A DNA stretch of 38,442 nucleotides from JBMOGA01 sp049318625 (lineage in GTDB: Bacteria > Pseudomonadota > Alphaproteobacteria > Rhizobiales > Hyphomicrobiaceae), in the NCBI GenBank assembly GCA_049318625.1, contig JBMOGA010000035.1, positions 1 through 38,442 of the forward strand, written 5' to 3'. Positions 16,728-25,617 of this stretch are shown one piece after another. The translations under genes were made by a program, and so were the position numbers. A model generated the notes under the pieces. The model worked only from the letters and a program-made list of their open reading frames with translations. It made no database searches and was not told the origin of the DNA. Each line of letters begins with the position of its first letter. The first letter of the stretch is position 1.

Positions 16728-17396
16728 ATGACGTCGACCAAGCGCACGCCGTCTGCAAGACCGCGCCCCGCGCCGGCGAACCCGCCGGATCTCCCGACCG
16801 CCTCCTCGGCGCCGAGCGTGGAGGCCCCGCTGTCGATCGCCGCTGCCATCGGCGTTCAGGTCCGCCAGTTGCGCAAGCGCCAGGACATCAGCGCTGCCGA
16901 TCTCGCCCATCGGGCCGGTCTGTCCGCCGGCATGCTGTCGAAAATCGAGAACGGCGCGGTCTCCGCCTCGCTCGAAAGCCTGGAGGCGCTGGCGCGCGCC
17001 CTCAACGTTCCGATGACCGCATTTTTTGCCACCTACGAGGAGCGCCGCGACTGCTCGTTCGTGCCATCGGGCAAGGGCGTCACCATCGAGCGGCGCGGCT
17101 CCAAGGCCGGCCACCAGTACCAGTTGCTCGGCCATTCGATCTCCGGCAACCTGGTCGTCGAGCCCTATCTCATCACCCTGACCGACGAGGCCGAGCCCTA
17201 TCCGGTGTTCCAGCATTCCGGCATCGAGTTCATCTACATGCTGACCGGCGCCGTCACCTACCGCCACGCCGACAAGACCTATGCCTTGAACCCCGGCGAC
17301 GCCCTGATGTTCGATTCCTCCGCCCCCCACGGCCCCGACGAGCTGACCGAACTGCCGATGACCTACCTTTCGATCATCGTCTACACGCGGGAGTGA
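16728..17396 (+). CDS. XRE-family transcriptional regulator with C-terminal cupin domain
   Basis: A 222-residue regulator. A Pro-rich N-terminal tail (1-35) precedes a helix-turn-helix (about 40-97: VRQLRKRQDISAADLAHRAGLSAGMLSKIENGAVSASLESLEALARAL). A cupin sensor domain follows (about 130-220: HSGIEFIYMLTGAVTYRHADKTYALNPGDALMFDSSAPHGP). XRE-cupin proteins commonly sense a small metabolite and control a neighbouring catabolic or amino-acid operon. Here the obvious target is the amidotransferase/glutamine synthetase operon starting 94 bases downstream, preceded by a perfect palindrome. ATG 16728 with GGTGA upstream was preferred over GTG 16719. Confidence 0.9.
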   Translation: MTSTKRTPSARPRPAPANPPDLPTASSAPSVEAPLSIAAAIGVQVRQLRKRQDISAADLAHRAGLSAGMLSKIENGAVSASLESLEALARALNVPMTAFFATYEERRDCSFVPSGKGVTIERRGSKAGHQYQLLGHSISGNLVVEPYLITLTDEAEPYPVFQHSGIEFIYMLTGAVTYRHADKTYALNPGDALMFDSSAPHGPDELTELPMTYLSIIVYTRE

Positions 17397-17400
17397 CGAC

Positions 17401-17415
17401 TTTCCTGTCAGGAAA
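17401..17415. promoter_or_regulatory. Palindromic putative operator TTTCCTG-T-CAGGAAA
   Basis: A perfect 15-base palindrome (seven-base arms, one-base centre) begins five bases after the XRE-cupin stop codon and 75 bases before the first structural gene. It is A/T-rich at both ends, unlike the surrounding GC-rich DNA, and is too short with no U-tract to be a terminator. The location suggests a dimeric HTH binding site controlling the downstream operon. That the XRE-cupin protein binds it is inference. Confidence 0.55.
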
Positions 17416-17489
17416 TGTTGTTTCACACCGGTTGACGGCGCGGAAAGAAGGGGGCACAGTCCCGCCCATCCTCGAACCTGATCGGTCCC

Positions 17490-18389
17490 ATGTGCGGCAT
17501 TGTCGGCCTTTTCCTCAAGAATCCCAAGCTGGAGCCCGAACTCGGGCGCCTCACCGCGGGCATGCTGCACGAGATGTGCGAGCGCGGGCCCGATAGCGCC
17601 GGCTTTGCCGTCTACGGCAACCAGGCGGCCGGCATCAGCAAGATCTGCGCGGTTTCCAAGGCCGGCGCCGTCGACTGGCCGGACATCGCCAAGCGGCTGG
17701 CCGGCGCCCTCGACGCCGAGGTCACGCTCGAGCGGATCGACGACCACGCCATCTTCAAGACCAAGGGCGACGCCGACGCGGCGCGCAAATGGCTGATCGA
17801 CAACGTGCCGGCCATCACCGTGTTGAGCCAGGGCCAGTCCATCGAGATCTTCAAGGGCGTCGGCGACCCTGACGCCGTGGCGACCCGTCTGGCGCTGGCC
17901 GGCCGCACCGGCACCCATGCCATCGGCCACACCCGCATGGCGACGGAATCGGCGGTGACTCTCGCCGGCTCCCATCCCTTCTCGACCGGGCAGGACACCT
18001 GCCTCGTGCACAACGGCTCGCTGTCGAACCACAACCGCCTGCGCGAGACGCTGCGCCGTCACGGCGAGCAGTTCCAGACCGAGAACGACAGCGAGGTGGC
18101 TGCTGCCTACCTGACGTGGCGGACGCGGGAAGGCGCCACCCTGAAGGAGGCGCTGGAAAGTGCCCTCGACGATCTCGACGGGTTCTACACCTTCGTCGTC
18201 GGCACCCGCGACGGCTTCGCGGTGCTCCGCGATCCGATCGCCTGCAAGCCGGCGGTGATGGCCGAGACGCCCGACTGGGTCGCATTCGGCACCGAGTTCC
18301 GCGCACTTGCGGGACTGCCAGGCATCGAGACCGCGCGGATCTGGGAGCCCGAGCCGGCCACCGTCTACGTCTGGAACCGGAGCGCCTGA
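17490..18389 (+). CDS. glxB: Class II glutamine amidotransferase, GlxB / MgsA type
   Basis: A 299-residue Ntn-type glutaminase subunit. The nucleophile is Cys2 (MCGIVGLF, exposed after Met removal). RGPDSAGFAVYG, HTRMATESAV (substrate Arg) and LVHNGSLSNHNRLR (oxyanion Asn-Gly) are also present. It corresponds to the isolated amidotransferase domain of glutamate synthase and to subunit A of N-methylglutamate synthase. It would release ammonia from glutamine, or handle gamma-glutamylmethylamide, for the partner FMN subunit at 19102. The GXGXG gene starts three bases after its stop. The ribosome site is weak, but the start is fixed by the need for Cys2. The symbol follows rhizobial glx naming; mgsA is the alternative. 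Confidence 0.88.
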   Translation: MCGIVGLFLKNPKLEPELGRLTAGMLHEMCERGPDSAGFAVYGNQAAGISKICAVSKAGAVDWPDIAKRLAGALDAEVTLERIDDHAIFKTKGDADAARKWLIDNVPAITVLSQGQSIEIFKGVGDPDAVATRLALAGRTGTHAIGHTRMATESAVTLAGSHPFSTGQDTCLVHNGSLSNHNRLRETLRRHGEQFQTENDSEVAAAYLTWRTREGATLKEALESALDDLDGFYTFVVGTRDGFAVLRDPIACKPAVMAETPDWVAFGTEFRALAGLPGIETARIWEPEPATVYVWNRSA

Positions 18390-18391
18390 CG

Positions 18392-19102
18392 ATGACCGCG
18401 CGAACCGCCGAACCCACGACCCGCAACTCGATCCTCGATCTCGAGCGGATGTCGGTCCGCGAGATCAACCAGCTGCTCCACGATACGAAAGCCGGAGACT
18501 TTCTCATCAAAGGCACAAAGGGCGCTCACGCGCTGGCGGTTGGCCTCGACGCACCCCTGAACGTGACCATCGACGGACACGTCGGCTACTACTGCGCCGG
18601 CATGAACAAGCTCGCCACCGTGACCGTCAACGGCAACGCCGGCACCGGCGTCGCCGAGAACATGATGTCCGGCCGCGTCCATGTGAAGGGCGATGCTTCG
18701 CAATCGGCCGGCGCCACCGGGTGCGGCGGCCTGCTCATTATCGACGGCAACGCCTCGGCACGTTGCGGCATATCCTTGCGTGGACTGAACATCGTGGTGA
18801 AGGGTTCCGTCGGTCACATGTCGGCGTTCATGGCCCAGGCCGGCAATCTGGTCGTGCTCGGCGACGCCGGCGACGCTCTCGGCGACTCGATCTACGAGGC
18901 GCGGCTCTACGTGCGCGGCAAGCCGAAAAGCCTCGGCTCCGACTGCATCGAGAAGCCACTGCGGGACACGCACAAGGCGGACCTGCGACGCCTGCTCGAC
19001 GAGGCGGGCGTCGGCGGCAGCGTCGATGTGGCCGAGTTCCGCCGCTACGGCTCGGCGCGCAACCTCTACAATTTCCACATCGACAACCTCGGATCTTATT
19101 GA
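18392..19102 (+). CDS. glxC: GXGXG-domain protein, GlxC / MgsB type
   Basis: A 236-residue protein built around the beta-helix of the glutamate synthase alpha-subunit C-terminus. Repeated glycine turns are visible: IDGHVGYYCAG, VNGNAGTGVAENMMSG, VKGDASQSAG, IDGNASARCG, VKGSVGHMSAFMAQAG and LGDAGDALGDS (about 55-165). An N-terminal helix segment (SILDLERMSVREINQLLHD) and a C-terminal tail with a YNFHIDNLGSY end flank it. In full-length glutamate synthase this domain is structural. Here it is a separate subunit, as in GlxBCD and MgsABC. It is coupled to the next gene by a one-base stop/start overlap (TGATG at 19100-19104). Confidence 0.9.
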   Translation: MTARTAEPTTRNSILDLERMSVREINQLLHDTKAGDFLIKGTKGAHALAVGLDAPLNVTIDGHVGYYCAGMNKLATVTVNGNAGTGVAENMMSGRVHVKGDASQSAGATGCGGLLIIDGNASARCGISLRGLNIVVKGSVGHMSAFMAQAGNLVVLGDAGDALGDSIYEARLYVRGKPKSLGSDCIEKPLRDTHKADLRRLLDEAGVGGSVDVAEFRRYGSARNLYNFHIDNLGSY

Positions 19103-20436
19103 TGAGCGACGATAAGGCCTGGATCCACACGCCGCCGCGCGAGTCCGCCACCTTCGACCGCAACGTCATCGCGGAGATCCATCGCGCCGCCGCGACCGGC
19201 ATCTATGACATCCGCGGCTTCGGCACCAAGCGCAAGCTGCCCCACTTCGACGACCTGCTGTTCCTCGGCGCCTCGGTCAGCCGCTACCCGCTCGAAGGCT
19301 ATCGCGAGCGTTGCGGCACCGACGTCACGCTCGGCACCCGCTTCGCCAAGAAGCCGGTCACGCTGAAGATCCCGATCACCATCGCCGGCATGAGCTTCGG
19401 CTCGCTGTCCGCGCCCGCCAAGGAGGCCCTCGGCCGCGGTGCGTCCGCCGTCGGCACGTCGACCACCACCGGCGACGGCGGCATGACGCCCGAGGAGCGC
19501 CAGCATTCCTCGATCCTGGTCTATCAGGTGCTGCCCTCGCGCTACGGCATGGAGCCCGATCAGCTCCGCAAGGCCGATGCCATCGAGGTCGTCATCGGTC
19601 AGGGCGCCAAGCCCGGCGGCGGCGGCATGCTGCTCGGCCAGAAGATCTCCGATCGCGTCGCCGAGATGCGCACCCTGCCCAAGGGGATCGACCAGCGGTC
19701 CGCTTGCCGCCATCCCGATTGGACGGGGCCGGACGATCTCGAGATCAAGATCCAGGAGCTGCGCGAGATCACCGACTGGCAGAAGCCGGTCTACGTCAAG
19801 ATCGGCGCGGCACGCCCCTACTACGACACCGCGCTGGCGGTGAAGGCCGGCGCCGACGTCGTCGTGCTCGACGGCATGCAGGGTGGCACCGCCGCGACCC
19901 AGGATGTGTTCATCGAGCACTGCGGGATCCCGACGCTCGCCGCCATCCGCCCCGCAGTCCAGGCGCTCAAGGAACTCGACATGCATCGCAAGGTGCAGCT
20001 GATCGTGTCGGGCGGCATCCGCACCGGCGCCGACGTCGCCAAGGCGCTGGCGCTCGGCGCCGACGCCGTCTCGATCGGCACCGCCGCGCTGATCGCGCTC
20101 GGCGACAATCACCCGCGGTGGGAAGCCGAGTACCGCGAGCTCGGCACGACGGCCGGCTGCTACGACGACTGGCACGAGGGCCGCGACCCCGCCGGCATCA
20201 CCACGCAGGACCCCGAACTCACCAAGCGGCTCGACCCCATCGTCGCCGGCAAGCGGCTCGCCAACTACCTGTCCGTGCTGACGCTCGAATGCCAGACCAT
20301 CGCCCGCGCCAACGGCAAGAGCCACGTCCATAATCTGGAGCCGGAGGATCTCGTCGCTTTGACCGTCGAGGCGGCCGCCATGGCACAGGTGCCGCTCGCC
20401 GGCACCAACTGGATACCCGGCAGAGACAGATACTGA
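19102..20436 (+). CDS. glxD: FMN-binding glutamate synthase-family protein, GlxD / MgsC type
   Basis: A 444-residue FMN barrel equivalent to the central synthase domain of GltB. Hallmarks are ITIAGMSFGSLSAPAKEALGRGA, TSTTTGDGGMTPEER, IGQGAKPGGGGMLLGQK, VYVKIGA, VVLDGMQGGTAATQ, LIVSGGIRTGADVAKALALGADAVSIGTAALIALG. In GltB a Cys cluster with CPxGIxTQ holds a 3Fe-4S centre. Here that text reads GCYDDWHEGRDPAGITTQD, with Asp for the key Cys, so a normal Fe-S cluster is unlikely and electron supply must differ. It should act with the two preceding genes to form glutamate or N-methylglutamate. The following gene begins 69 bases downstream. Confidence 0.9.
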   Translation: MSDDKAWIHTPPRESATFDRNVIAEIHRAAATGIYDIRGFGTKRKLPHFDDLLFLGASVSRYPLEGYRERCGTDVTLGTRFAKKPVTLKIPITIAGMSFGSLSAPAKEALGRGASAVGTSTTTGDGGMTPEERQHSSILVYQVLPSRYGMEPDQLRKADAIEVVIGQGAKPGGGGMLLGQKISDRVAEMRTLPKGIDQRSACRHPDWTGPDDLEIKIQELREITDWQKPVYVKIGAARPYYDTALAVKAGADVVVLDGMQGGTAATQDVFIEHCGIPTLAAIRPAVQALKELDMHRKVQLIVSGGIRTGADVAKALALGADAVSIGTAALIALGDNHPRWEAEYRELGTTAGCYDDWHEGRDPAGITTQDPELTKRLDPIVAGKRLANYLSVLTLECQTIARANGKSHVHNLEPEDLVALTVEAAAMAQVPLAGTNWIPGRDRY

Positions 20437-20505
20437 GTTCATTCCTGGGGCAGGGCACACATGTGGTCGCTCGGCTTGCGACGACAACGCAGAACGGAGG
20501 TCCGC

Positions 20506-21804
20506 ATGGTCTCGCTTGCAAATTATGCTGAGCAGAAGGGCGTCAAGTATTTCCTGATCGCCTTCGTCGATCTGTTCGGCACCATGCGTGCGAAGATCGT
20601 GCCGGCCACCGCGATCGATAGCGTCGCCAAGGCCGGCGCCGGGTTCGCCGGCTTCGCGGCGTGGCTCGACCTGACCCCCGCCCATCCCGACGTCCTGGTC
20701 ATGCCGGACCCCGACACCGTCGTGCAGCTGCCGTGGAAGCCTGAGGTCGCCTGGGTGACCGGCGATCTCGTGATGGACGGCAAGCCCCTGGAGCAGAACC
20801 CGCGCCAGGTCCTCAAGCGCGTCATGGCATCCGCCGCCAAGGACGGGCTCGAGATGAAGACCGGCGTCGAGTGCGAGTACTTCCTGATCTCGCCCGACGG
20901 CGCCGCGGTTTCCGATGCCGCCGACACGCAGGCCAAGCCCTGTTACGACCAGCAGGCGCTGATGCGGCGCTACGAGATCATCAAGGAAATCTGCGATGCG
21001 ATGATCGTGCTCGGCTGGAAGCCCTACCAGAACGACCACGAGGACGCGAACGGCCAGTTCGAGATGAACTGGGAATACGACAACTGCCTGCGGACCGCCG
21101 ACAAGCACGCGTTCTTCAAGTTCATGGTCAAGTCGATCGCCGAGAAGCACGGGCTGCGCGCGACCTTCATGCCGAAGCCCTTCATGCAGCTCACCGGCAA
21201 CGGCTGTCACGCCCACGTCTCGGTGTGGTCCGGCGGGCGCAACGTGTTCGACGACCCGAAGGGCGAACTCGGCCTCTCGAAGGAGGCCTATCAGTTCATC
21301 GGCGGCATGATCCACTCGGCCGACAGCCTCGCCGCCATCACCAATCCGACCGTCAACTCCTACAAGCGCATCAACGCGCCGCGCACCACCTCGGGCGCCA
21401 CGTGGTCGCCCAACACCGTCACCTATGGCGGCAACAACCGCACGCACATGATCCGCATTCCCGAGGCCGGCCGCTTCGAGTTCCGCCTCGCCGACGGCGC
21501 CGCCAACCCCTACCTGATGCAGGCTGCAATCCTCGCCGCCGGGCTCGACGGCCTGCGCAATCAGCGCGATCCGGGCCGCCGCCTCGACATCGACATGTAT
21601 ACGGAAGGTCACACCGTCAAGGACGCCAAGCGGCTGCCGCTCAACCTCCTCGACGCGCTGCGCGCCCTCGACGCCTCGAGCGTCCTCAAGAGCGCCTTCG
21701 GCGACGATGTCGTGCGCTCCTATATCAAGCTGCGCCAGGGCGAGTGGGACGCCTACGCCGGCCACCTCACCGAGTGGGAGCGCCAGAGCACGCTCGACTG
21801 CTGA
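20506..21804 (+). CDS. glnT: Type III glutamine synthetase (GlnT) / gamma-glutamylmethylamide synthetase (GmaS)-like
   Basis: A 432-residue enzyme of the glutamine synthetase superfamily, of the length of the GlnT/GmaS subfamily (about 435). Active-site text: VECEYFL (metal and substrate Glu), DHEDANGQFEMNW, GNGCHAHVSVW (ATP/metal His), NPTVNSYKRIN (glutamate binding), NRTHMIRIP and GRFEFRLADGAANPYL (catalytic Arg and Glu). GGAGG five bases before ATG 20506 fixes the start, rather than 20461. No adenylylation-loop Tyr of GlnA type is evident. With GlxBCD-like genes upstream, the enzyme could ligate glutamate with either ammonia or methylamine. Homologues with either activity are too alike to separate by eye. 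Confidence 0.92.
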   Translation: MVSLANYAEQKGVKYFLIAFVDLFGTMRAKIVPATAIDSVAKAGAGFAGFAAWLDLTPAHPDVLVMPDPDTVVQLPWKPEVAWVTGDLVMDGKPLEQNPRQVLKRVMASAAKDGLEMKTGVECEYFLISPDGAAVSDAADTQAKPCYDQQALMRRYEIIKEICDAMIVLGWKPYQNDHEDANGQFEMNWEYDNCLRTADKHAFFKFMVKSIAEKHGLRATFMPKPFMQLTGNGCHAHVSVWSGGRNVFDDPKGELGLSKEAYQFIGGMIHSADSLAAITNPTVNSYKRINAPRTTSGATWSPNTVTYGGNNRTHMIRIPEAGRFEFRLADGAANPYLMQAAILAAGLDGLRNQRDPGRRLDIDMYTEGHTVKDAKRLPLNLLDALRALDASSVLKSAFGDDVVRSYIKLRQGEWDAYAGHLTEWERQSTLDC

Positions 21805-21833
21805 CGAGGGCTGCATCCCCGGAGAGAATGGCC

Positions 21834-22256
21834 ATGACCGCGACCGCCCACGACCTCGCCGGGGCCTGGCGTCTCGAAAGCTGGACGCTGCAGGACGACG
21901 GTGGTGGCCCCCTGGAGTATCCGCTCGGCCCGGCGGCCCAGGGCCTCATCATGTACACGGCGGACGGCCACGTCAGCGCGACGCTGATGCGCGGCGGCCG
22001 GAGCGCCGTGGCGCCGGTCTCCGATCCTGAGAAGGCCGCGGCCTACGCCGACAGCTTCGCCTACGCGGGCCGCTACGAGGTGCGCGACGGCACCGTGTTC
22101 CACACCATCCAGGTCGCGACGAACCCGGCCCTCGTCGGCATCACCAGCACCCGGCATATCGCCCTCGAGGGTGACCGGCTCACGTTGTCGGGACCCGATT
22201 TCTCGGCGGCGTCCGCCCGCACCCAGCGCATCGTCTGGCAGCGCGCCGGCCGATAG
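21834..22256 (+). CDS. Lipocalin-like domain protein
   Basis: A 140-residue protein of the PF13924 lipocalin-like type. It has an opening GAWRLESWTLQDDGGG strand, a central GLIMYTADGHVSATLMRGGR hairpin, an aromatic YAGRYEVRDGTVFHTIQVA segment and a closing LTLSGPD / TQRIVWQRA. No signal peptide is present, so it should be cytoplasmic. Members bind or process small hydrophobic ligands, mostly of unknown identity. ATG 21834 has GGAGAG at seven bases, whereas ATG 21828 is too close to it. It begins 29 bases after glnT and is probably the last gene of that operon. It converges on the chemoreceptor gene with a 10-base gap. Confidence 0.85.
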   Translation: MTATAHDLAGAWRLESWTLQDDGGGPLEYPLGPAAQGLIMYTADGHVSATLMRGGRSAVAPVSDPEKAAAYADSFAYAGRYEVRDGTVFHTIQVATNPALVGITSTRHIALEGDRLTLSGPDFSAASARTQRIVWQRAGR

Positions 22257-22266
22257 CTTGGCCGCC

Positions 22267-24214
22267 TCACGCCCGGCGCCGTTGCGGCGTCCCGGGCTTG
22301 GAGACCGCAGCCTGCCGCGTGGTCGACGGCACCGGGCGCGGTCGCGCACCGCGGACATCGGCCGGGTTCAGTCCGACCTCGAACACCTGGATGAGGTGAT
22401 TGAGGCGCTCCGTCTCGCCGCGCAGAGACTGGCTGGCCCCGGTCGCCTGCTCCGCCATCGCCGCATTCTGCTGCGTCATGGTATCGAGTTCGGACACCGC
22501 GGCGCTGACCGACTTCACTTTCGCCGCCTGCTCGTGGTTGGCGGCCACGATCCGTTCGACCGCGATGCTCGCCTCGCTCACCTCGCGCAGGATCTGGCCC
22601 AGCACCCGGCTCGTCTCGTCGACCATCCGCACCCCCGCATCGACCTGGCCGGCCGACGTCTGGATGAGCGTCTTGATCTCGCTCGCCGCCCCGGCGGAGC
22701 GCTGCGCCAGGGCCCGCACCTCCGTGGCCACCACCGCGAACCCCTTGCCGACGTCGCCGGCTCGCGCCGCCTCGACCGCCGCATTGAGCGCCAGCATGTT
22801 GGTCTGGAAGGCGATCGCGTCGATGATGCCGACGATGGCGCTGATCTTGGAAGACGAATCGGCGATGCCGGTCATCGCATCCGTCGTCGACTGCACGACC
22901 TTGTTGGCGGCGCCCGCATCCGCAGCGGTCGCTTCGATCTGCCGCGCGATATCGATCAGCACGACCGAGCTGTTCTCGAGTTTCGCCGCCTGCTGCTCGG
23001 TCCGCTGCGAAAGATCGTCGGACGCCGTCGAGATCTGCCCCGCTCCGACCGTGATGGCCTCGGCGCTCTGCTGCACCTCGTGCAGCGCCTCCTCGACCTG
23101 CGAGACCGCCGCATTGAAATCGGCCTGGAGCTGAACATAAGCCTCCGGCACCTGGCCCGACAGACGATAGGTCAAATCCTTCGACGCCAGTTTCTTCAGC
23201 GCCGTACCGAACGACATCGCGACGGTCTGGCGCTCGACGCGAATCGCTGCGGCCTCCGCCTCGCGCTGCTCGGCCTGCGCCCGCTTGGCGGCCTCGACGC
23301 GGGCGTGCTCGTGCGCCGCAGCCTCGGCCTCCGCCCGCACCCGCTCGGCCTCGGCCCGCCGCTCGACCTCGATCTTCTCCCGCGCCTGCGACTGGAAGTG
23401 ACCAAGCGCGCGCCATCCGGCCGATCTCGTCGCGGCGCCCCGTGCCCGCGATCGTGATGTCCAGGTTGCCGCTCGCCAGTAGCTGCATGGACTCGCACAT
23501 CGCCCCGATAGAGCGCGACAGGCCGCGTCCGATGATCACCGAGACGGCGACGCAGAACAGAACGATCGCGAGAATGACCACCGTTTGCGATTTCACTTCG
23601 GCCCAGAACTTCGCCTCGAGATCATCGACGTAGACGCCCGTGCCGATGATCCAGCCCCACGGCGCGAAGCCAACGACATGCGAAAGTTTCGGGCTCGCCT
23701 GAGCCTCACCGGGTCGCGGCCAGCCGTAGGCGACGAAGCCGCTGCCGTCCTTGCGGACGACCTTGACGAATTCCATGAACAGCAGAAGGCCCGTCGGATC
23801 CTTGCTGTTCGAGAGATCGGTGCCGTTGAGTTCGGGACGCACGGGGTGCATCACCATCCGCGGACCGAAATCGTTGATCCAGAAATAGTCGTCGCTGCCG
23901 TAGCGCAGCGCCCCGATGCGAGCTTTGGCGCGCTCTTGCGCTTCGGCCGTCGAGACCGTCCCGGCTTGCGCGGCCTGCTGCTCGCCGACCGCGATAGACA
24001 GCGCGGCGGCCGTCAGGCTGGTCAACTCGTGGCGTCGCTGCTCCCAGAGTTGATCCTGAAACACTTTGAGCTGGTAGGTGGCGTTGCACAGTTGGCAAAC
24101 GATCGCGAACAGGATGAGCCCGTTGATCTTGCCCGCGATCGAATAGAACCCCAGTCGCTCCGCAAGGCTTCCGTTACCGCCGGTGAACCGGCCCAAGAAT
24201 CGAGAATGCGTCAT
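22267..24214 (-). pseudogene. Methyl-accepting chemotaxis protein with a frameshift in the HAMP region
   Basis: The 5' part (from 24214) encodes 270 sensible residues: membrane helix 30-48, a single-Cache periplasmic domain (about 80-205, with YGSDDYFWINDFGPRMVMHP and WGWIIGTGVYVDDLE), membrane helix 210-228 and the start of HAMP (TGRRDEIGRMARA). The frame then turns to nonsense at about 23404-23413. The 3' part in another frame resumes HAMP-proximal coiled coil and carries a full signalling domain (ALNAAVEAARAGDVGKGFAVVATEVRALAQRS) to the stop at 22267. The break lies in a GCGCGCGC run. Adding one GC dinucleotide restores RMARALGHFQSQAREKI and a 649-residue receptor of normal length. This could be a real mutation, slippage-based switching or a sequencing error. 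Confidence 0.82.
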
Positions 24215-24692
24215 GTCGCGCCCATATGCTCCAGTCGCGCCGCCGCGACCGATCCTTCCGTCCGGGTCATTCGGCGGTTCACCGAAACTGTCCCGACTTG
24301 CGACGCAGTTTTACGTCGTCGTATTAAAATACTGCTGACCTTGAGCGAAACCGGGCGCCGGAAAAACGTGACACGCTGACGGACGTTCGGCACTAAGATG
24401 ATTGAAAGCAAAGCATTATCGGCTTGCAATCTGGGAAAGCCGACGCCAATGGATCAGATTGCCTCATCGAAACGGACTAGATGAAAGAAGCGTTATCGGA
24501 TGATTAGACGAGAGAATATCTGCTGTTCTCGCTTCGAACGCGCGCTCGGGTGATTCGCGGGTGACCGCCGCCGGCGTCACCAAGCCGGCCTCGGATCGCC
24601 CCCGCCGTCTTGACCCGGACACGCCCGCCGACCGATGGTGATCGGGCGGCGCCGGACGCGCCGACAGCGCCTGGCCGACGAACGGAGCCGAC
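24215..24692. other. 478-base intergenic stretch between divergent chemoreceptor and amidohydrolase genes
   Basis: The middle part (about 24310-24530) is much more A/T-rich than the neighbourhood and must hold the promoters of the two divergent genes. I could not pick a convincing -35/-10 pair. No conserved small gene or structured RNA was recognised. Confidence 0.5.
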
Positions 24693-25547
24693 ATGGCCGC
24701 TTTCGACGAAAAGAAGATCGACTGCCACAATCACATCCTGGATCCGCGCGCCTATCCCTATCGGGCCGATGCGCGCTATCGCCCGTCCGGGCAGGAGATC
24801 GGCACCGAGGCGCAGCTCCACACGGTCTGCGATGCCTATGGCGTCGCCCATTGCCTCGTGGTCGGCCCCAACTCCGGATACGGCGAGGACAATCGCTGCC
24901 TGCTGGACGCCATCGCCCGCAGCGCCGGACGCTTCAAGGGCGTGGCCGTGGTGGCACATGACACCGGCCCCACCGCGCTCGCTGACCTCAAAGGTCGCGG
25001 CATAGTCGGCATCGCCGTCAATGCGACCTTCCACGGCGTCGACTATTACGCCGACATCGGACCGCTGATCAGGCGGCTCACCGACCTCGACATGTTTCTC
25101 CAAATCCAGGTCGAGGGCGACCAGCTGCTCGGCCTGATGCCGCTCCTCGACGGAACCGAGGTCCGCATCCTCGTCGACCATTGCGGCCGGCCCGATCTGG
25201 CGTATGGGCTCGATCAACCGGGCTTCCGGGCCCTCTTGGCGCTCGCCGACACCGGCCGGGCGACGGTAAAGCTCTCCGGGCTTGCCAAGTTCGCCCGCAC
25301 GCCGCACCCCTACCCCGATGCGTGGCCCTATGTGCGCGCGCTGGCCGCCGCCTATGGGCTGGACGCCTGCGTGTGGGGCTCCGATTGGCCATTCCTGCGG
25401 GCACCCGAACGCATCGACTACGGACCGCTGTTGACCGTCGTCGATCGCTTGTTCCCGGACCCCGCCGACCGCGAGCGCCTGCTGTGGCGCACGCCGGCGC
25501 GGCTGTTCGGATTTGTCGGCGCTGCGGAACCCTCCGTGCCGGCCTGA
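24693..25547 (+). CDS. Amidohydrolase family (PF04909) metal-dependent hydrolase, 2-pyrone-4,6-dicarboxylate lactonase-like
   Basis: A 284-residue TIM-barrel hydrolase. The first strand gives the metal/substrate His pair DCHNHI (His12, His14). Later landmarks are VVGPNSGYGEDN, ILVDHCGRPD, VKLSGLAKF and VWGSDWPF with the catalytic Asp231. The DxHxH, DHxGRP and GSDWP set is typical of the LigI / fuconolactonase-type branch, which opens lactones, while other members decarboxylate or hydrolyse amides. The substrate is not determinable. GGAG six bases upstream supports ATG 24693. It stands apart from the flanking operons, 385 bases or more from any other well-supported gene on its 3' side. Confidence 0.88.
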   Translation: MAAFDEKKIDCHNHILDPRAYPYRADARYRPSGQEIGTEAQLHTVCDAYGVAHCLVVGPNSGYGEDNRCLLDAIARSAGRFKGVAVVAHDTGPTALADLKGRGIVGIAVNATFHGVDYYADIGPLIRRLTDLDMFLQIQVEGDQLLGLMPLLDGTEVRILVDHCGRPDLAYGLDQPGFRALLALADTGRATVKLSGLAKFARTPHPYPDAWPYVRALAAAYGLDACVWGSDWPFLRAPERIDYGPLLTVVDRLFPDPADRERLLWRTPARLFGFVGAAEPSVPA

Positions 25548-25617
25548 CGCACAGCGCCCGCCCATCGCCACGCGGCGACAGCCGGACCCATGCGGGATTG
25601 GTTCGGATGGGATGGCC

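Noticed and set aside
19096..21816. A stop-free frame of about 900 codons on the minus strand opposite glxD and glnT
   Set aside because: It is a codon-bias shadow of strongly recognised plus-strand enzymes; its translation is low-complexity and matches no family.
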